DNA of 51,140 nucleotides from Desulfatirhabdium sp964549995 (lineage in GTDB: Bacteria > Desulfobacterota > Desulfobacteria > Desulfobacterales > Desulfatirhabdiaceae). Below, in pieces: positions 33,378-41,556 of this stretch. The notes under the pieces are model-generated. The model was not told where the DNA came from, ran no database searches, and was given only the letters and a program-made list of their open reading frames with translations. Position 1 is the stretch's first letter, and every line of letters starts with the position of its first letter. The position numbers and the translations under genes are program-made. The stretch lies in assembly GCA_964549995.1 (NCBI GenBank), contig CAZJXF010000006.1, positions 1 to 51,140 of the forward strand, read 5' to 3'.

Positions 33378-34235
33378 TCAGGGGTTTTGCATCTCACATG
33401 CCATAATGGTGTGCTTGCAAAGAACCGACGTCGTAATCGATCCCACCCCACCTGGAACTGGGCTGATTTTGGCGACGATCGGCTCGGCCTGCGCAAAGTC
33501 CACATCGCCACAGTATTTCCCAGGATTGTCCGGGTCGGGGTTGATCCCCACGTCAATGACCGTCTGTCCGGCCTTGAAGAAATCGCTTTTGAGCATTTTG
33601 GCCTTTCCGACCGCAGCGATGACAATTTCTCCCCCCTGACAGACTTCCGGGAGGTTCTCGGTTCGGGAGTGACAGATGGTCACTGTGCCGTGTTCCCTGA
33701 GCAACAGCATGGCCAAGGGTTTGCCGACGACCAGGGACCTGCCCACGACGACGCATTTCTTGCCTTTGATCGGAATGTTGTAGAAATGAAGCATTTCCAT
33801 GCAGGCGCTCGGGGTACACGGAGGAAATCCGGTGACATCGTCCGTAAACACCTTCGCTGCTCCGTTCGTCGTCAAACAATCCACATCCTTTTCAACCGGT
33901 ATCAGCGATCGAATCTTGCGCTCATTCAGATGCTTGGGCAAGGGGGAGAACATGAGAATCCCGTTCACATCCTTCTTGGCGCCAATGTCGGCCACCGCTT
34001 TCTCGAAGGCTTCCTGATCGATGGTTTCCGGATATTCGAACACCTCGCAATCCATCCCCACGCCCGCACACGTCTTCTTGGCCCCGCCTTCATAGAACAG
34101 GTCATCCGGACGTGCACCCACTCGGATGATACCAAGCTTCGGGGTGATGCCTCTGGCCTTCAACGCCTCCACCCGTTGGATCATGTCCGCCTTCATTGCG
34201 TCTGCTACCGGTTTTGCCTTGAGAATTTCAGCCAT
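33378..34235 (-). CDS. folD: FolD-type methylenetetrahydrofolate dehydrogenase, probably monofunctional
   Basis: A 285-residue FolD-family protein acting on methylene-THF in the C1/Wood-Ljungdahl pathway. The NAD(P) loop (CVVVGRSLVVGKPLAMLLL) and PVPGGVGSITTSVL are present. Tyr48 of the active site is kept (LFYEGGAKKTC), but the position of the essential Lys (YxxxK) is Ala52, and the Gln of the family's VQLPLP motif is Phe96 (ILMFSPLP). Asp119 of KDVD is kept. Loss of the Lys and Gln argues against cyclohydrolase activity; dehydrogenase activity may remain. The adjacent fchA could supply the missing step. 21-bp gap between the genes. Confidence 0.9.
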   Translation of the reverse strand: MAEILKAKPVADAMKADMIQRVEALKARGITPKLGIIRVGARPDDLFYEGGAKKTCAGVGMDCEVFEYPETIDQEAFEKAVADIGAKKDVNGILMFSPLPKHLNERKIRSLIPVEKDVDCLTTNGAAKVFTDDVTGFPPCTPSACMEMLHFYNIPIKGKKCVVVGRSLVVGKPLAMLLLREHGTVTICHSRTENLPEVCQGGEIVIAAVGKAKMLKSDFFKAGQTVIDVGINPDPDNPGKYCGDVDFAQAEPIVAKISPVPGGVGSITTSVLCKHTIMACEMQNP

Positions 34236-34256
34236 GGGTTCTGTCTCCCTCCTCTT

Positions 34257-34892
34257 CTATTTCGTCAGCTTGGAAATGACCAGATTCAGCGTTTCGTCGG
34301 CAATGGCACAACCCTCATTCACGAGACGATCCATTTCTTCCCGGGTGGATCGAACGAAATCCGCATCTTTTATGGTGTTCAGGTTGATGATGACATTGAG
34401 TTTTCCGGAAATCAGAGCGGCTTTCATGAACACGACCCCGCACCCCACATCGGAAATCGCCAGCATGGTTCCAATCTGCCCCATGCGCTGATGAATCTTG
34501 ATGCCTTCATAGGCTTTGCGGATGATGTCCATCGGCACGGAGCACGCCGTTTTGGAACATTTCTCGAGGGTCTCTTCCTTGAACTTGATTTCTTCCGGCG
34601 TGTTCTTGGGAAGACCGTATGCCTTCGACAAGGGCTCGAAAACTTCGGCATCTTTGTCGACCAGTTGCTGCAACTCGGCGATGACGCGATACCCTTTCTC
34701 GAGAAGTTCTTTCACCTCGGGCTCCACTTCGGCATATTTCTTCTTTCCGAGGGTGAGATTCCCCACCATGTTGGAAAGCGCCATGCCGATAGCCCCACCC
34801 ATTGCGGCAGCTCCACCGCCCCCAGGTACCGGAGCCTTCGAAGCCAATACCTCGATGAATTCCTTGCAGGATTGATCCACCATCGATGTCAT
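34257..34892 (-). CDS. fchA: Methenyltetrahydrofolate cyclohydrolase (FchA / cyclodeaminase family)
   Basis: A 211-residue protein of the formiminotransferase-cyclodeaminase C-terminal family. The signature APVPGGGGAAAMGGAIG near residues 20-36 and the helical SLVKADAEVFEPL-like segment (DKDAEVFEPLSKAYGLP) are visible. It converts methenyl-THF to formyl-THF in Methylobacterium-type C1 pathways. Operon with folD (fchA first). AAGGAGGGAG lies about 11 nt before the first ATG, with a second in-frame ATG three codons later. Confidence 0.88.
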   Translation of the reverse strand: MTSMVDQSCKEFIEVLASKAPVPGGGGAAAMGGAIGMALSNMVGNLTLGKKKYAEVEPEVKELLEKGYRVIAELQQLVDKDAEVFEPLSKAYGLPKNTPEEIKFKEETLEKCSKTACSVPMDIIRKAYEGIKIHQRMGQIGTMLAISDVGCGVVFMKAALISGKLNVIINLNTIKDADFVRSTREEMDRLVNEGCAIADETLNLVISKLTK

Positions 34893-35108
34893 GTTTCAGT
34901 CTCCCTCCTTGTTCGTTGTTGTTGGGGTTGATCAAACCGCTTCCATACGGAAAAAAACGAGCTGATACCAAAACGATGCAGTACAACAGGACAACGGGGG
35001 AGGCCCCCCTTTTCAGAAGCAGAAACGGTATCCCGCCGGCTACAGAACGGAAAACAGGCCCTTATTATCCAACCGTCCCTATCCGCCCCTTTCCCATAAC
35101 CTACTGTT

Positions 35109-36149
35109 TCACAAAGGATACGGGACAGCGTCCAATCCGCAGGTTTCATCGAAACCCATCATCAGATTCATGTTCTGCACCGCCTGACCGGCAGCCCCTT
35201 TCACGAGGTTATCGATCGCCGATGTCAACACGAGCCGTCGATGGATGACATCCAAATGGCATCCGATATCACAAAAATTCGTACCGCGAACATTGCGTGT
35301 ATCGGGTTGCTGTTTGGTGTTCAGTATGCGGATGAACGGGCATTCGGCATAAGCCGTTTTCAGGCAATTCCGAATGGTGTTTTCGTCGACGTCCGGGAGC
35401 GCTTCGGCGTAGATGGTGGAGAGCATTCCCCGGCTCATGGGAACCAGATGCGGGATGAAGGTGACATGGATGTCACAACCGATGCCGAGGCTCAACACCT
35501 CATCGATTTCTGGATTGTGACGATGGTTTCCGACCTTGTAGGCCTTAAAGGACTCGGAGACCTCACAGTAGAGGCTTCCAATGGAAGGGGATCGGCCGGC
35601 TCCACTGACACCCGACTTCGAATCGGCGATAATGCCTTGGGGCAAAATGAGCCCGGCACGAAGAAGCGGCAGCAGCGGCAGGAGAATACTGGTGGGATAG
35701 CATCCCGGATTGCCGATGAGCCGAGCCGAACGAATGGCGTCCCGGAACCATTCGCTCAGCCCATACACGGATTCCTGTAGAAGCTCCGGTGCAGTATGGG
35801 GCTGATAGAAGGCCTCGTAGCGTTCCAAGCTTTTGAAACGAAAATCGGCGGACAGATCGATGACCTTAAGCCCCCGTCGAAGCAGCTCCGGAACGATCCC
35901 CATCGGCAACTGATGCGGCAAGGCCGTAAATACGACATCCGCCTCCCGATGGACCTTTTCCGGGTCATAGGTTTCGCATACGAGTTCGATCCGTCTGTGA
36001 AATGCCGGATAAATCCGGTCGATCGGCACCCCGGCATGCTGCCGGGAAGTCAGCAGCCGAAGTGCCACATGCGGATGACCGGAAAGGATTCGGACCAGTT
36101 CGGCACCGGCATACCCGGTGGCACCAATCACTGCGGCACGAACCTTCAT
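35109..36149 (-). CDS. argC: N-acetyl-gamma-glutamyl-phosphate reductase
   Basis: A 346-residue enzyme of arginine biosynthesis that reduces N-acetylglutamyl phosphate to the semialdehyde with NADPH. Seen: the Rossmann start AAVIGATGYAGAELVRIL, the catalytic Cys in LIGNPGCYPTSILLPL near residue 150, and the His in HLVPMSRGMLSTIYA. The ribosome site GGGGGAGGA lies inside the last codons of the ThiS-like gene. Other arg genes are not in the window. Confidence 0.93.
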   Translation of the reverse strand: MKVRAAVIGATGYAGAELVRILSGHPHVALRLLTSRQHAGVPIDRIYPAFHRRIELVCETYDPEKVHREADVVFTALPHQLPMGIVPELLRRGLKVIDLSADFRFKSLERYEAFYQPHTAPELLQESVYGLSEWFRDAIRSARLIGNPGCYPTSILLPLLPLLRAGLILPQGIIADSKSGVSGAGRSPSIGSLYCEVSESFKAYKVGNHRHNPEIDEVLSLGIGCDIHVTFIPHLVPMSRGMLSTIYAEALPDVDENTIRNCLKTAYAECPFIRILNTKQQPDTRNVRGTNFCDIGCHLDVIHRRLVLTSAIDNLVKGAAGQAVQNMNLMMGFDETCGLDAVPYPL

Positions 36150-36150
36150 C

Positions 36151-36441
36151 TCATCCTCCCCCGACCAGCAACATCAGTTTCACGGTATCTCCGTCCTTCA
36201 ACAGCCGATCCTGCCAGAGATCGTGCTTCAGGAATCCCTCGTCGTTGATGATGACCTGAATGGTGTCATCCACCTCCCCGGAAGCATCCAGCAGAGCATC
36301 GACGGCCTTCTTTCCATGACGGGAAACCAGCCACCGAATCATATCCGAAACCCGAGTGCCATTGGGCAATTCGGCAGCAATGGATTTCCCCAGTGCTTTC
36401 GAAAGGGAGGTAAGCCCTAAAAATTCGATCGTAATTCGCAT
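36151..36441 (-). CDS. MoaD/ThiS-family sulfur-carrier-like protein
   Basis: A 96-residue ubiquitin-fold protein (MRITIEFLGLTSLSKALGKS, ILINDEGFLK-type middle, ending in KLMLLVGGG). MoaD and ThiS carriers end in Gly-Gly, which is adenylated and thiocarboxylated; here the terminus is three glycines. It is not near moa or thi genes but lies 1 bp before argC, an unusual neighbour, and 10 bp after a DUF1566 lipoprotein. No strong ribosome site precedes it, so it may depend on coupling. It could donate sulfur in an unknown pathway or act as a protein modifier. Confidence 0.8.
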   Translation of the reverse strand: MRITIEFLGLTSLSKALGKSIAAELPNGTRVSDMIRWLVSRHGKKAVDALLDASGEVDDTIQVIINDEGFLKHDLWQDRLLKDGDTVKLMLLVGGG

Positions 36442-36450
36442 GAAGAGATG

Positions 36451-37131
36451 TCAGTTGGATGTCTTGGGATGAAACTGCTCGTACCATTCTTTGCGGATTT
36501 GGCCCCGGACCGCCATTGCATACCCCGGATTTCCTTTGTGCCGAAAGGACCCGTAACCGCTTCCCATGCTGACACCCCAGGCATGGTTGGGCTGGAGCTT
36601 GTCGGTTTCATTGGTCCAGTAGAAGGAGTTCATGATGGTCGGGAAGTAGGCCGGGTTGAGGGCCAGGGTGTTTCTGCCCAATTCCGAAAGTGTCCAGAAT
36701 TCTTCGTTGGTGGGAAGCCTCCAGTCCGTATACCCGCCCAACCGGGATGCATTGAGGGAGGCGATGAAATCTTCGGTATCCATTCCCTCCTGGTTGACGC
36801 CTGCGGCCCCGGTACTTTCTTCCAGGTTGTGATCGTACCAGGTATAGGTGTTGTCGGCGTCATGAGGATCCGCATAGTTCTTGACACCATCCCGATTGCG
36901 CTTCACTTCCCAGACAAGGCCGGTGAAATTGTCTCGAACCAGAATCCAATTGACCGTGGTGTCTGGGAGGACGTATCCATAGCTATCCATCTTGGTGTAT
37001 TGGGGAATGATCGGAGGTGGATTGAGGACTTCGGATACTGGAGCTTTTTGCTGGGCGCATGAAAACAGGAGGGCGGCACTCAGAATGATTGCCAACAGAA
37101 GGCCGATCGTTGCATGGTAGCGTTTCTTCAT
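36451..37131 (-). CDS. DUF1566 (Lcl C-terminal-like) lipoprotein
   Basis: A 226-residue secreted protein with a type II signal peptide ending in the lipobox LLFSC near residue 25. The DUF1566 stretch (FTGLVWEVKRNRDG, LNASRLGGYTDWRLPTNEEF, YWTNETDK, AMAVRGQ) fills the mature part; such domains are found in surface and adhesion-type proteins. AAGGGGA precedes the start. It is the first gene of the minus-strand set leading to argC. Confidence 0.83.
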   Translation of the reverse strand: MKKRYHATIGLLLAIILSAALLFSCAQQKAPVSEVLNPPPIIPQYTKMDSYGYVLPDTTVNWILVRDNFTGLVWEVKRNRDGVKNYADPHDADNTYTWYDHNLEESTGAAGVNQEGMDTEDFIASLNASRLGGYTDWRLPTNEEFWTLSELGRNTLALNPAYFPTIMNSFYWTNETDKLQPNHAWGVSMGSGYGSFRHKGNPGYAMAVRGQIRKEWYEQFHPKTSN

Positions 37132-37198
37132 ATCCGTTCCCCTTATTGGTTACAATGGAAAGGCCTCATCGCTTCTCTAAATCCAATCGTCAACAGAT

Positions 37199-37351
37199 GA
37201 TGGACTCGCAAAAAGTCGATCATATGGACGACTTCGCAAAAAGGCCGCAGGCAAGGAGTGCAAATCCTGAGGAGTGAGGCGTACTTAGACGTACGCCGCA
37301 ACGACGAGGGATGCAGCACGACACAGCATCCGGCCTTTTTGCGAAGTCGTC
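37199..37351. mobile_element. 153-bp element of the short class with 7-bp direct repeats (copy 9)
   Basis: Same length as 30336-30488. AACAGAT is repeated directly at 37192-37198 and 37352-37358, and the identity extends to 14 bp if the TGA/TCA of the element ends is included. The 37,360-37,670 stretch beyond it contains a short GACGGCTTCGCAAA remnant at 37475 and nothing else I can support. Confidence 0.85.
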
Positions 37352-37672
37352 AACAGATGACTCATCCGTCCTCCCCACCCCGGGTGAAATTCCCAAAAGT
37401 CTCTCATATCCCTATTCCTGTTGTGGTGGGGCACAATCGAAGGATGGGAAGCGATGACCGGAACATCCATACATGACGGCTTCGCAAACGACAACACGGC
37501 ATCGACACGCTTATCGAATTTCTTATAGTGCAGAAATGCGGCTTCCGTCAATACATTCTCTGGGACGTTTCAGAACTCGGATAACGTCTCTTGTCATCCA
37601 TCCCTGTATCTTTTGGATGCTTCATTCAGACGAGATTCCGGGAATTTATCGCATTCATGGATCGGATAAACC

Positions 37673-37701
37673 TTGACTTTTCCCTCCGAGTAGGCTTTAT
37701 T
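37673..37701 (+). promoter_or_regulatory. Promoter of lptD
   Basis: TTGACT (37673-37678), a 17-bp spacer and TTTATT (37696-37701); predicted leader about 63 nt. AAGGAG at 37750 is rather far (about 16 nt) from the chosen ATG. Confidence 0.55.
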
Positions 37702-37770
37702 TCCAGAAAGAAGACAGCAGGAGCGCCCAAACCGATACCTTTACCCTCAAGGAGTCGAAAAGAGCATCCC

Positions 37771-40158
37771 ATGCCGAAATGCCTCAACGCTCATACCCTT
37801 TTCCCCTGCTCATGGCATCGTTATGTTCCTATCCAACCGTTGTGGGGCCGCAAGCTCTTCATGCTCGTTCTCGTGCTGGCCGCCTTTTATTCGCCGGGCG
37901 CGTGGGCATTCATCCAAAACAAGGAGAATTTGACCAAGGATGACCCCTCCATTCCATGGCATATCGCAGCAGATGAACTTTCTTATGACAGTCAAGCCGA
38001 AGTATACATTGCCAAGGGAAATGTTTCCATAACGAAGTTAAACAAAAGGCTTTCGGCAGATTTTGTCCGTTTCGATCACAAGAACATGCTGGCCCATGCC
38101 AGCGGCAACGTGGTCATGGCGGCCGGTGATGACTTGTTAACCGGCAACGCCATCGACGTCGATTTGGTCAGCGAGACAGGAACGCTGTATGAAGGAACCA
38201 TTTTTCTTCAGGAAAACCATTTTTATATCAGCGGAGAAAAGATCCGGAAGACCGGTGAACAAACCTACCAGGCGGAAAAGGCATCCCTGACCACCTGCGA
38301 CGGCCCCAAACCCGCATGGAAAATCACCGGTAGAAACGTCAACGTCACCATCGAAGGGTACGGGACCCTCAGCCATGCAACCTTTCAAACCAAGGATATC
38401 CCGGTTCTCTACGCCCCCTACATGATCTTTCCGGCCAAAACCAAACGCCAGTCCGGGTTGCTCCTCCCGGAACTCGCCATCTCCGAACGAAACGGGTTCG
38501 AATACACCCAGCCGTTTTTTTGGGCCATATCCGACAGTTCCGATGCAACCCTCTATGCCATGCACATCGCCAAGCGGGGGGAAAAGATCGGCGCCGAATA
38601 CCGGTACGTCCTTGATCCGGAATCGAAAGGAACAGCCATCGTCGATTACTTGCGAGACGACAAGGTCGACAACGGCATCGGATCCGCCAGTCAAGACTGG
38701 GGATATGCGGGGGACAACGCGCTGCGCCCCAATGAAGATCGTTACTGGTTCCGCATGAAGCACGATCAGGCTCTACCCAATCGATTTCATGCCAAACTCG
38801 ATCTCGATATCGTCAGCGATCAGGACTATCTGCAGGATTTCCGGCACGGGTATTTGGGTTTCGATCATTCCGATCTGGAGTTTTTCAAGATCTTCGGAAG
38901 AGATCTCGACGATTACAATGACCCGGTGCGCCTCAACCGGTTCAACATCAGCAAGTACTGGACCGGGTACTCCCTAAACGCAGAAGCGCGTTATTACGAC
39001 AACGTCATCTACCGTAGATGGTCGGATACCGATCCAACCCTACAGAAACTTCCGGTCATCGATTTTTACGGCTCCAAGAAAGAAATTCCTTCCACACCGA
39101 TGTACTTCGAGGTTTCCTCCCAATATGTCAACTATTATCGCAAGGACGGAACCCGAGGCCACCGTGCGGATCTCTATCCCCGTGTTTCTTATCCATACCG
39201 CTTCCGGAATTATTTCACCTTCGAGCCGTCCGTCGGCGTTCGGGAAACGGCCTGGTATGTCGACGAGTTCAGCGAGCGACCACAGGACAGCAACACCACG
39301 CTGAACCGTAACCTGTACGACGTTCAGCTCGATCTGTCGACGGAGCTCTTCCGGGTCTTCTCCTTTGCAACCGGATCGACCGAAAAATTGAAGCACGTCA
39401 TCCGACCCCAGATCATCTACTCCTACATCCCGGACTACAGCCAGGACGACTATCCCAATTTCGACAAGATCGATCGCATCCAACGGGAAAATCTACTGAC
39501 GTATGCGCTCACCAACACCTTGATTTCAAAATCGAGACCCAGACCAAGCGAAGCCGGCGACGCAACCCCTTCCGAGATGTTCCTTCCGACGGACTATCTC
39601 TACAACGAATTTTTTCGCTTCTATGTCGAGCAAAGCTACGACATTTACAAGGCCAATCATGACGATCCGGAGCCTTTTACCCCCATTTACGGTGAAATCC
39701 AATATGAACCCTTCCGCTATCTCACCCTCCAGGCGGATGCCAAATACAGTCATTACGACAGCGACTTCCGCACCCGCAATGTCGGTGCACTGATGGCCGA
39801 TGATCGCGGCGACAAATTGTTTGTGGAATATCGCTATGAAAGAGATTTCGCCGAATCCGTCTACACGAATTTGCTCTTCAGTGTCACCCGCAACCTGCGG
39901 GCCTATACGGATTACGAACGAAACCTCTATGACGATCAGCGGATTGCATCCGGTTTCGGCATCAAATACGTCTCCCAATGCTGGTCCGTCGACCTACGCT
40001 ACATCGACGAACTTGACGATCGCCGCTATGTGGTGCTGCTCAACCTCTTCGGCATCGGCGGGTTCGGCAGTGCAACCCCAAGCAGAGAATTCGAAGATAT
40101 TTTCGGCGGCAGAAACAGCATGTTGGGCTCCCCCTACCAGGTCGTATCCGTTCAATGA
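37771..40158 (+). CDS. lptD: LPS-assembly outer-membrane protein LptD
   Basis: A 795-residue beta-barrel precursor that inserts LPS into the outer leaflet. A signal peptide lies around residues 28-48 (LFMLVLVLAAFYSPGAWAF). The OstA-like periplasmic domain follows (IAADELSYDSQAEVYIAKGNVSI near 70-90), then the barrel, beginning at about residue 210 with FPAKTKRQSGLLLPE. The start at 37771 is preferred over 37591, which lacks signal-like features and would begin before the promoter. Length fits the delta-proteobacterial form. It stands just upstream of heptose genes. Confidence 0.9.
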   Translation: MPKCLNAHTLFPCSWHRYVPIQPLWGRKLFMLVLVLAAFYSPGAWAFIQNKENLTKDDPSIPWHIAADELSYDSQAEVYIAKGNVSITKLNKRLSADFVRFDHKNMLAHASGNVVMAAGDDLLTGNAIDVDLVSETGTLYEGTIFLQENHFYISGEKIRKTGEQTYQAEKASLTTCDGPKPAWKITGRNVNVTIEGYGTLSHATFQTKDIPVLYAPYMIFPAKTKRQSGLLLPELAISERNGFEYTQPFFWAISDSSDATLYAMHIAKRGEKIGAEYRYVLDPESKGTAIVDYLRDDKVDNGIGSASQDWGYAGDNALRPNEDRYWFRMKHDQALPNRFHAKLDLDIVSDQDYLQDFRHGYLGFDHSDLEFFKIFGRDLDDYNDPVRLNRFNISKYWTGYSLNAEARYYDNVIYRRWSDTDPTLQKLPVIDFYGSKKEIPSTPMYFEVSSQYVNYYRKDGTRGHRADLYPRVSYPYRFRNYFTFEPSVGVRETAWYVDEFSERPQDSNTTLNRNLYDVQLDLSTELFRVFSFATGSTEKLKHVIRPQIIYSYIPDYSQDDYPNFDKIDRIQRENLLTYALTNTLISKSRPRPSEAGDATPSEMFLPTDYLYNEFFRFYVEQSYDIYKANHDDPEPFTPIYGEIQYEPFRYLTLQADAKYSHYDSDFRTRNVGALMADDRGDKLFVEYRYERDFAESVYTNLLFSVTRNLRAYTDYERNLYDDQRIASGFGIKYVSQCWSVDLRYIDELDDRRYVVLLNLFGIGGFGSATPSREFEDIFGGRNSMLGSPYQVVSVQ

Positions 40159-40224
40159 TTCCATGCCCGGCAAGAGAGGCGGTCCCAAAATGGATCCTCC
40201 CTGCCGGGTAAAGGCCTCCGGTCC

Positions 40225-41220
40225 ATGATCATCGCAAGAACCCCTCTTCGGCTGAGTTTTGTCGGCGGCGGCTCCGACATTGCCGATTTCTATACCCGAT
40301 CCCCGGGGAAAGTGGTCTGTACGGCCATCGACAAGTTCGTTTACGCCATCGTCAAGGAACGATTCGATGATCTCATTTACATCAATTATTCCCGAAAGGA
40401 ATGCGTCGAATCGGTTTCAGAAATCCGGCACGACCTCGTTCGGGAGGCCATGAGGATCACAGGCGTTGCAAAAGGGATCGAGATCACGACACTTGCCGAC
40501 ATCCCCTCCACAGGATCGGGCCTGGGCAGCTCGAGTTCGATCACGGTCGCCCTGTTGCACGCGCTGTATGCTTACCAAAATGTTCTGGTCACCGCCGAAC
40601 AGCTGGCCCGGGACGCCTGCAGAATCGAAATCGACATTCTGAAAAAGCCCATCGGAAAACAGGACCAATATGCGGCTGCCTTCGGCGGGGCCAACCAGTT
40701 CGTGTTCCATCCGGACGGTCGGACCGAACGGATACCGATCTCCATGAGCAGCCAGGCCAAACGGAAGTTTTCGGCTTCGTTGCTTCTGTATTTCACGGGC
40801 CTCACCCGAAGCGCAGACGCCATTCTGATGCGTCAGAAAGACAACTATCGCCATCCGGAGGTTTTTTCCCGACTTCAGCAGATGGTCGATCTGGTCGAAC
40901 CCTTTTCAAGAGCCATGGCAGAGGCGGACATCGAGCTGTGCGGCAAACTGCTGGCGGACAACTGGCGACTGAAGCAGGAGTTGGCCCGCGGTATATCCAC
41001 TCCAGAAATCGATGCCATGTACACAACGGCCATCCAGGCCGGCGCTCTTGCCGGAAAAATCGCGGGCGCCGGCGGAGGCGGATTTCTGATGTTGATCGTG
41101 CCTCGGGAGAGCCAGAACCAGGTGTTCGAAGCCATGAAGGCTTATCGAGAATTGCCGTTCATGATGGAAAACAGCGGCAGCAAGATCATTTTTGACCACA
41201 GGAGCTATCCCAGCAAATAA
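40225..41220 (+). CDS. hddA: GHMP kinase, D-glycero-D-manno-heptose 7-phosphate kinase-like
   Basis: A 331-residue sugar kinase. The N-terminal IIARTPLRLSFVGGGSDI is typical of the heptose/fucose kinase group, the ATP motif is PSTGSGLGSSSSITVALL near residues 93-110, and the C-terminal glycine motif is GAGGGGFLML. In the GDP-heptose pathway it phosphorylates heptose 7-phosphate at C1. The placement with hddC and gmhA supports the call; other GHMP sugar kinases of similar form exist. Confidence 0.82.
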   Translation: MIIARTPLRLSFVGGGSDIADFYTRSPGKVVCTAIDKFVYAIVKERFDDLIYINYSRKECVESVSEIRHDLVREAMRITGVAKGIEITTLADIPSTGSGLGSSSSITVALLHALYAYQNVLVTAEQLARDACRIEIDILKKPIGKQDQYAAAFGGANQFVFHPDGRTERIPISMSSQAKRKFSASLLLYFTGLTRSADAILMRQKDNYRHPEVFSRLQQMVDLVEPFSRAMAEADIELCGKLLADNWRLKQELARGISTPEIDAMYTTAIQAGALAGKIAGAGGGGFLMLIVPRESQNQVFEAMKAYRELPFMMENSGSKIIFDHRSYPSK

Positions 41221-41222
41221 TT

Positions 41223-41532
41223 GACGGCCTCGCAAAAAGTCAGATGCTCTTGTTGAACCCGCAGGAGAGCGGGTGCATTTTGCTTGCGCAGCGGAAAAAC
41301 TCAGCAGCCCGATCTCGTAGGATCGGGCGGATGGCCAAGATGAAAAAGATGGCTTTCTGAAAGGCAACATCCGGATTATCCATCCAAAACAGATGAAGCG
41401 CGTCCGCCCGATCCAACGATCTCCGGCTGCTTCAAACACGTTTCCGCTGCTTCGCAAAACACCACCCGCCCTCCTGCTGGAAGCCCGGCATTGGAAGGAA
41501 ATCGGTAAGAGGCGACTTTTTGCGAGTTCATC
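41223..41532. mobile_element. Palindromic MITE-like element, long form (copy 10)
   Basis: 310 bp between GACGGCCTCGCAAAAAGTC and GACTTTTTGCGAGTTCATC, starting 2 bp after the hddA stop and ending 24 bp before the SDR gene. Inverted relative to the copy at 31445. It separates hddA from the rest of the heptose genes. Confidence 0.8.
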
Positions 41533-41556
41533 ATCCATAACCCTTGTGATCGTCCT

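Noticed and set aside
37285..37551. 88-residue minus-strand frame (MTEAAFLHYKK...)
   Set aside because: Half of it lies in the mobile element and its termination is set by the element; no recognisable domain and no clear ribosome site.
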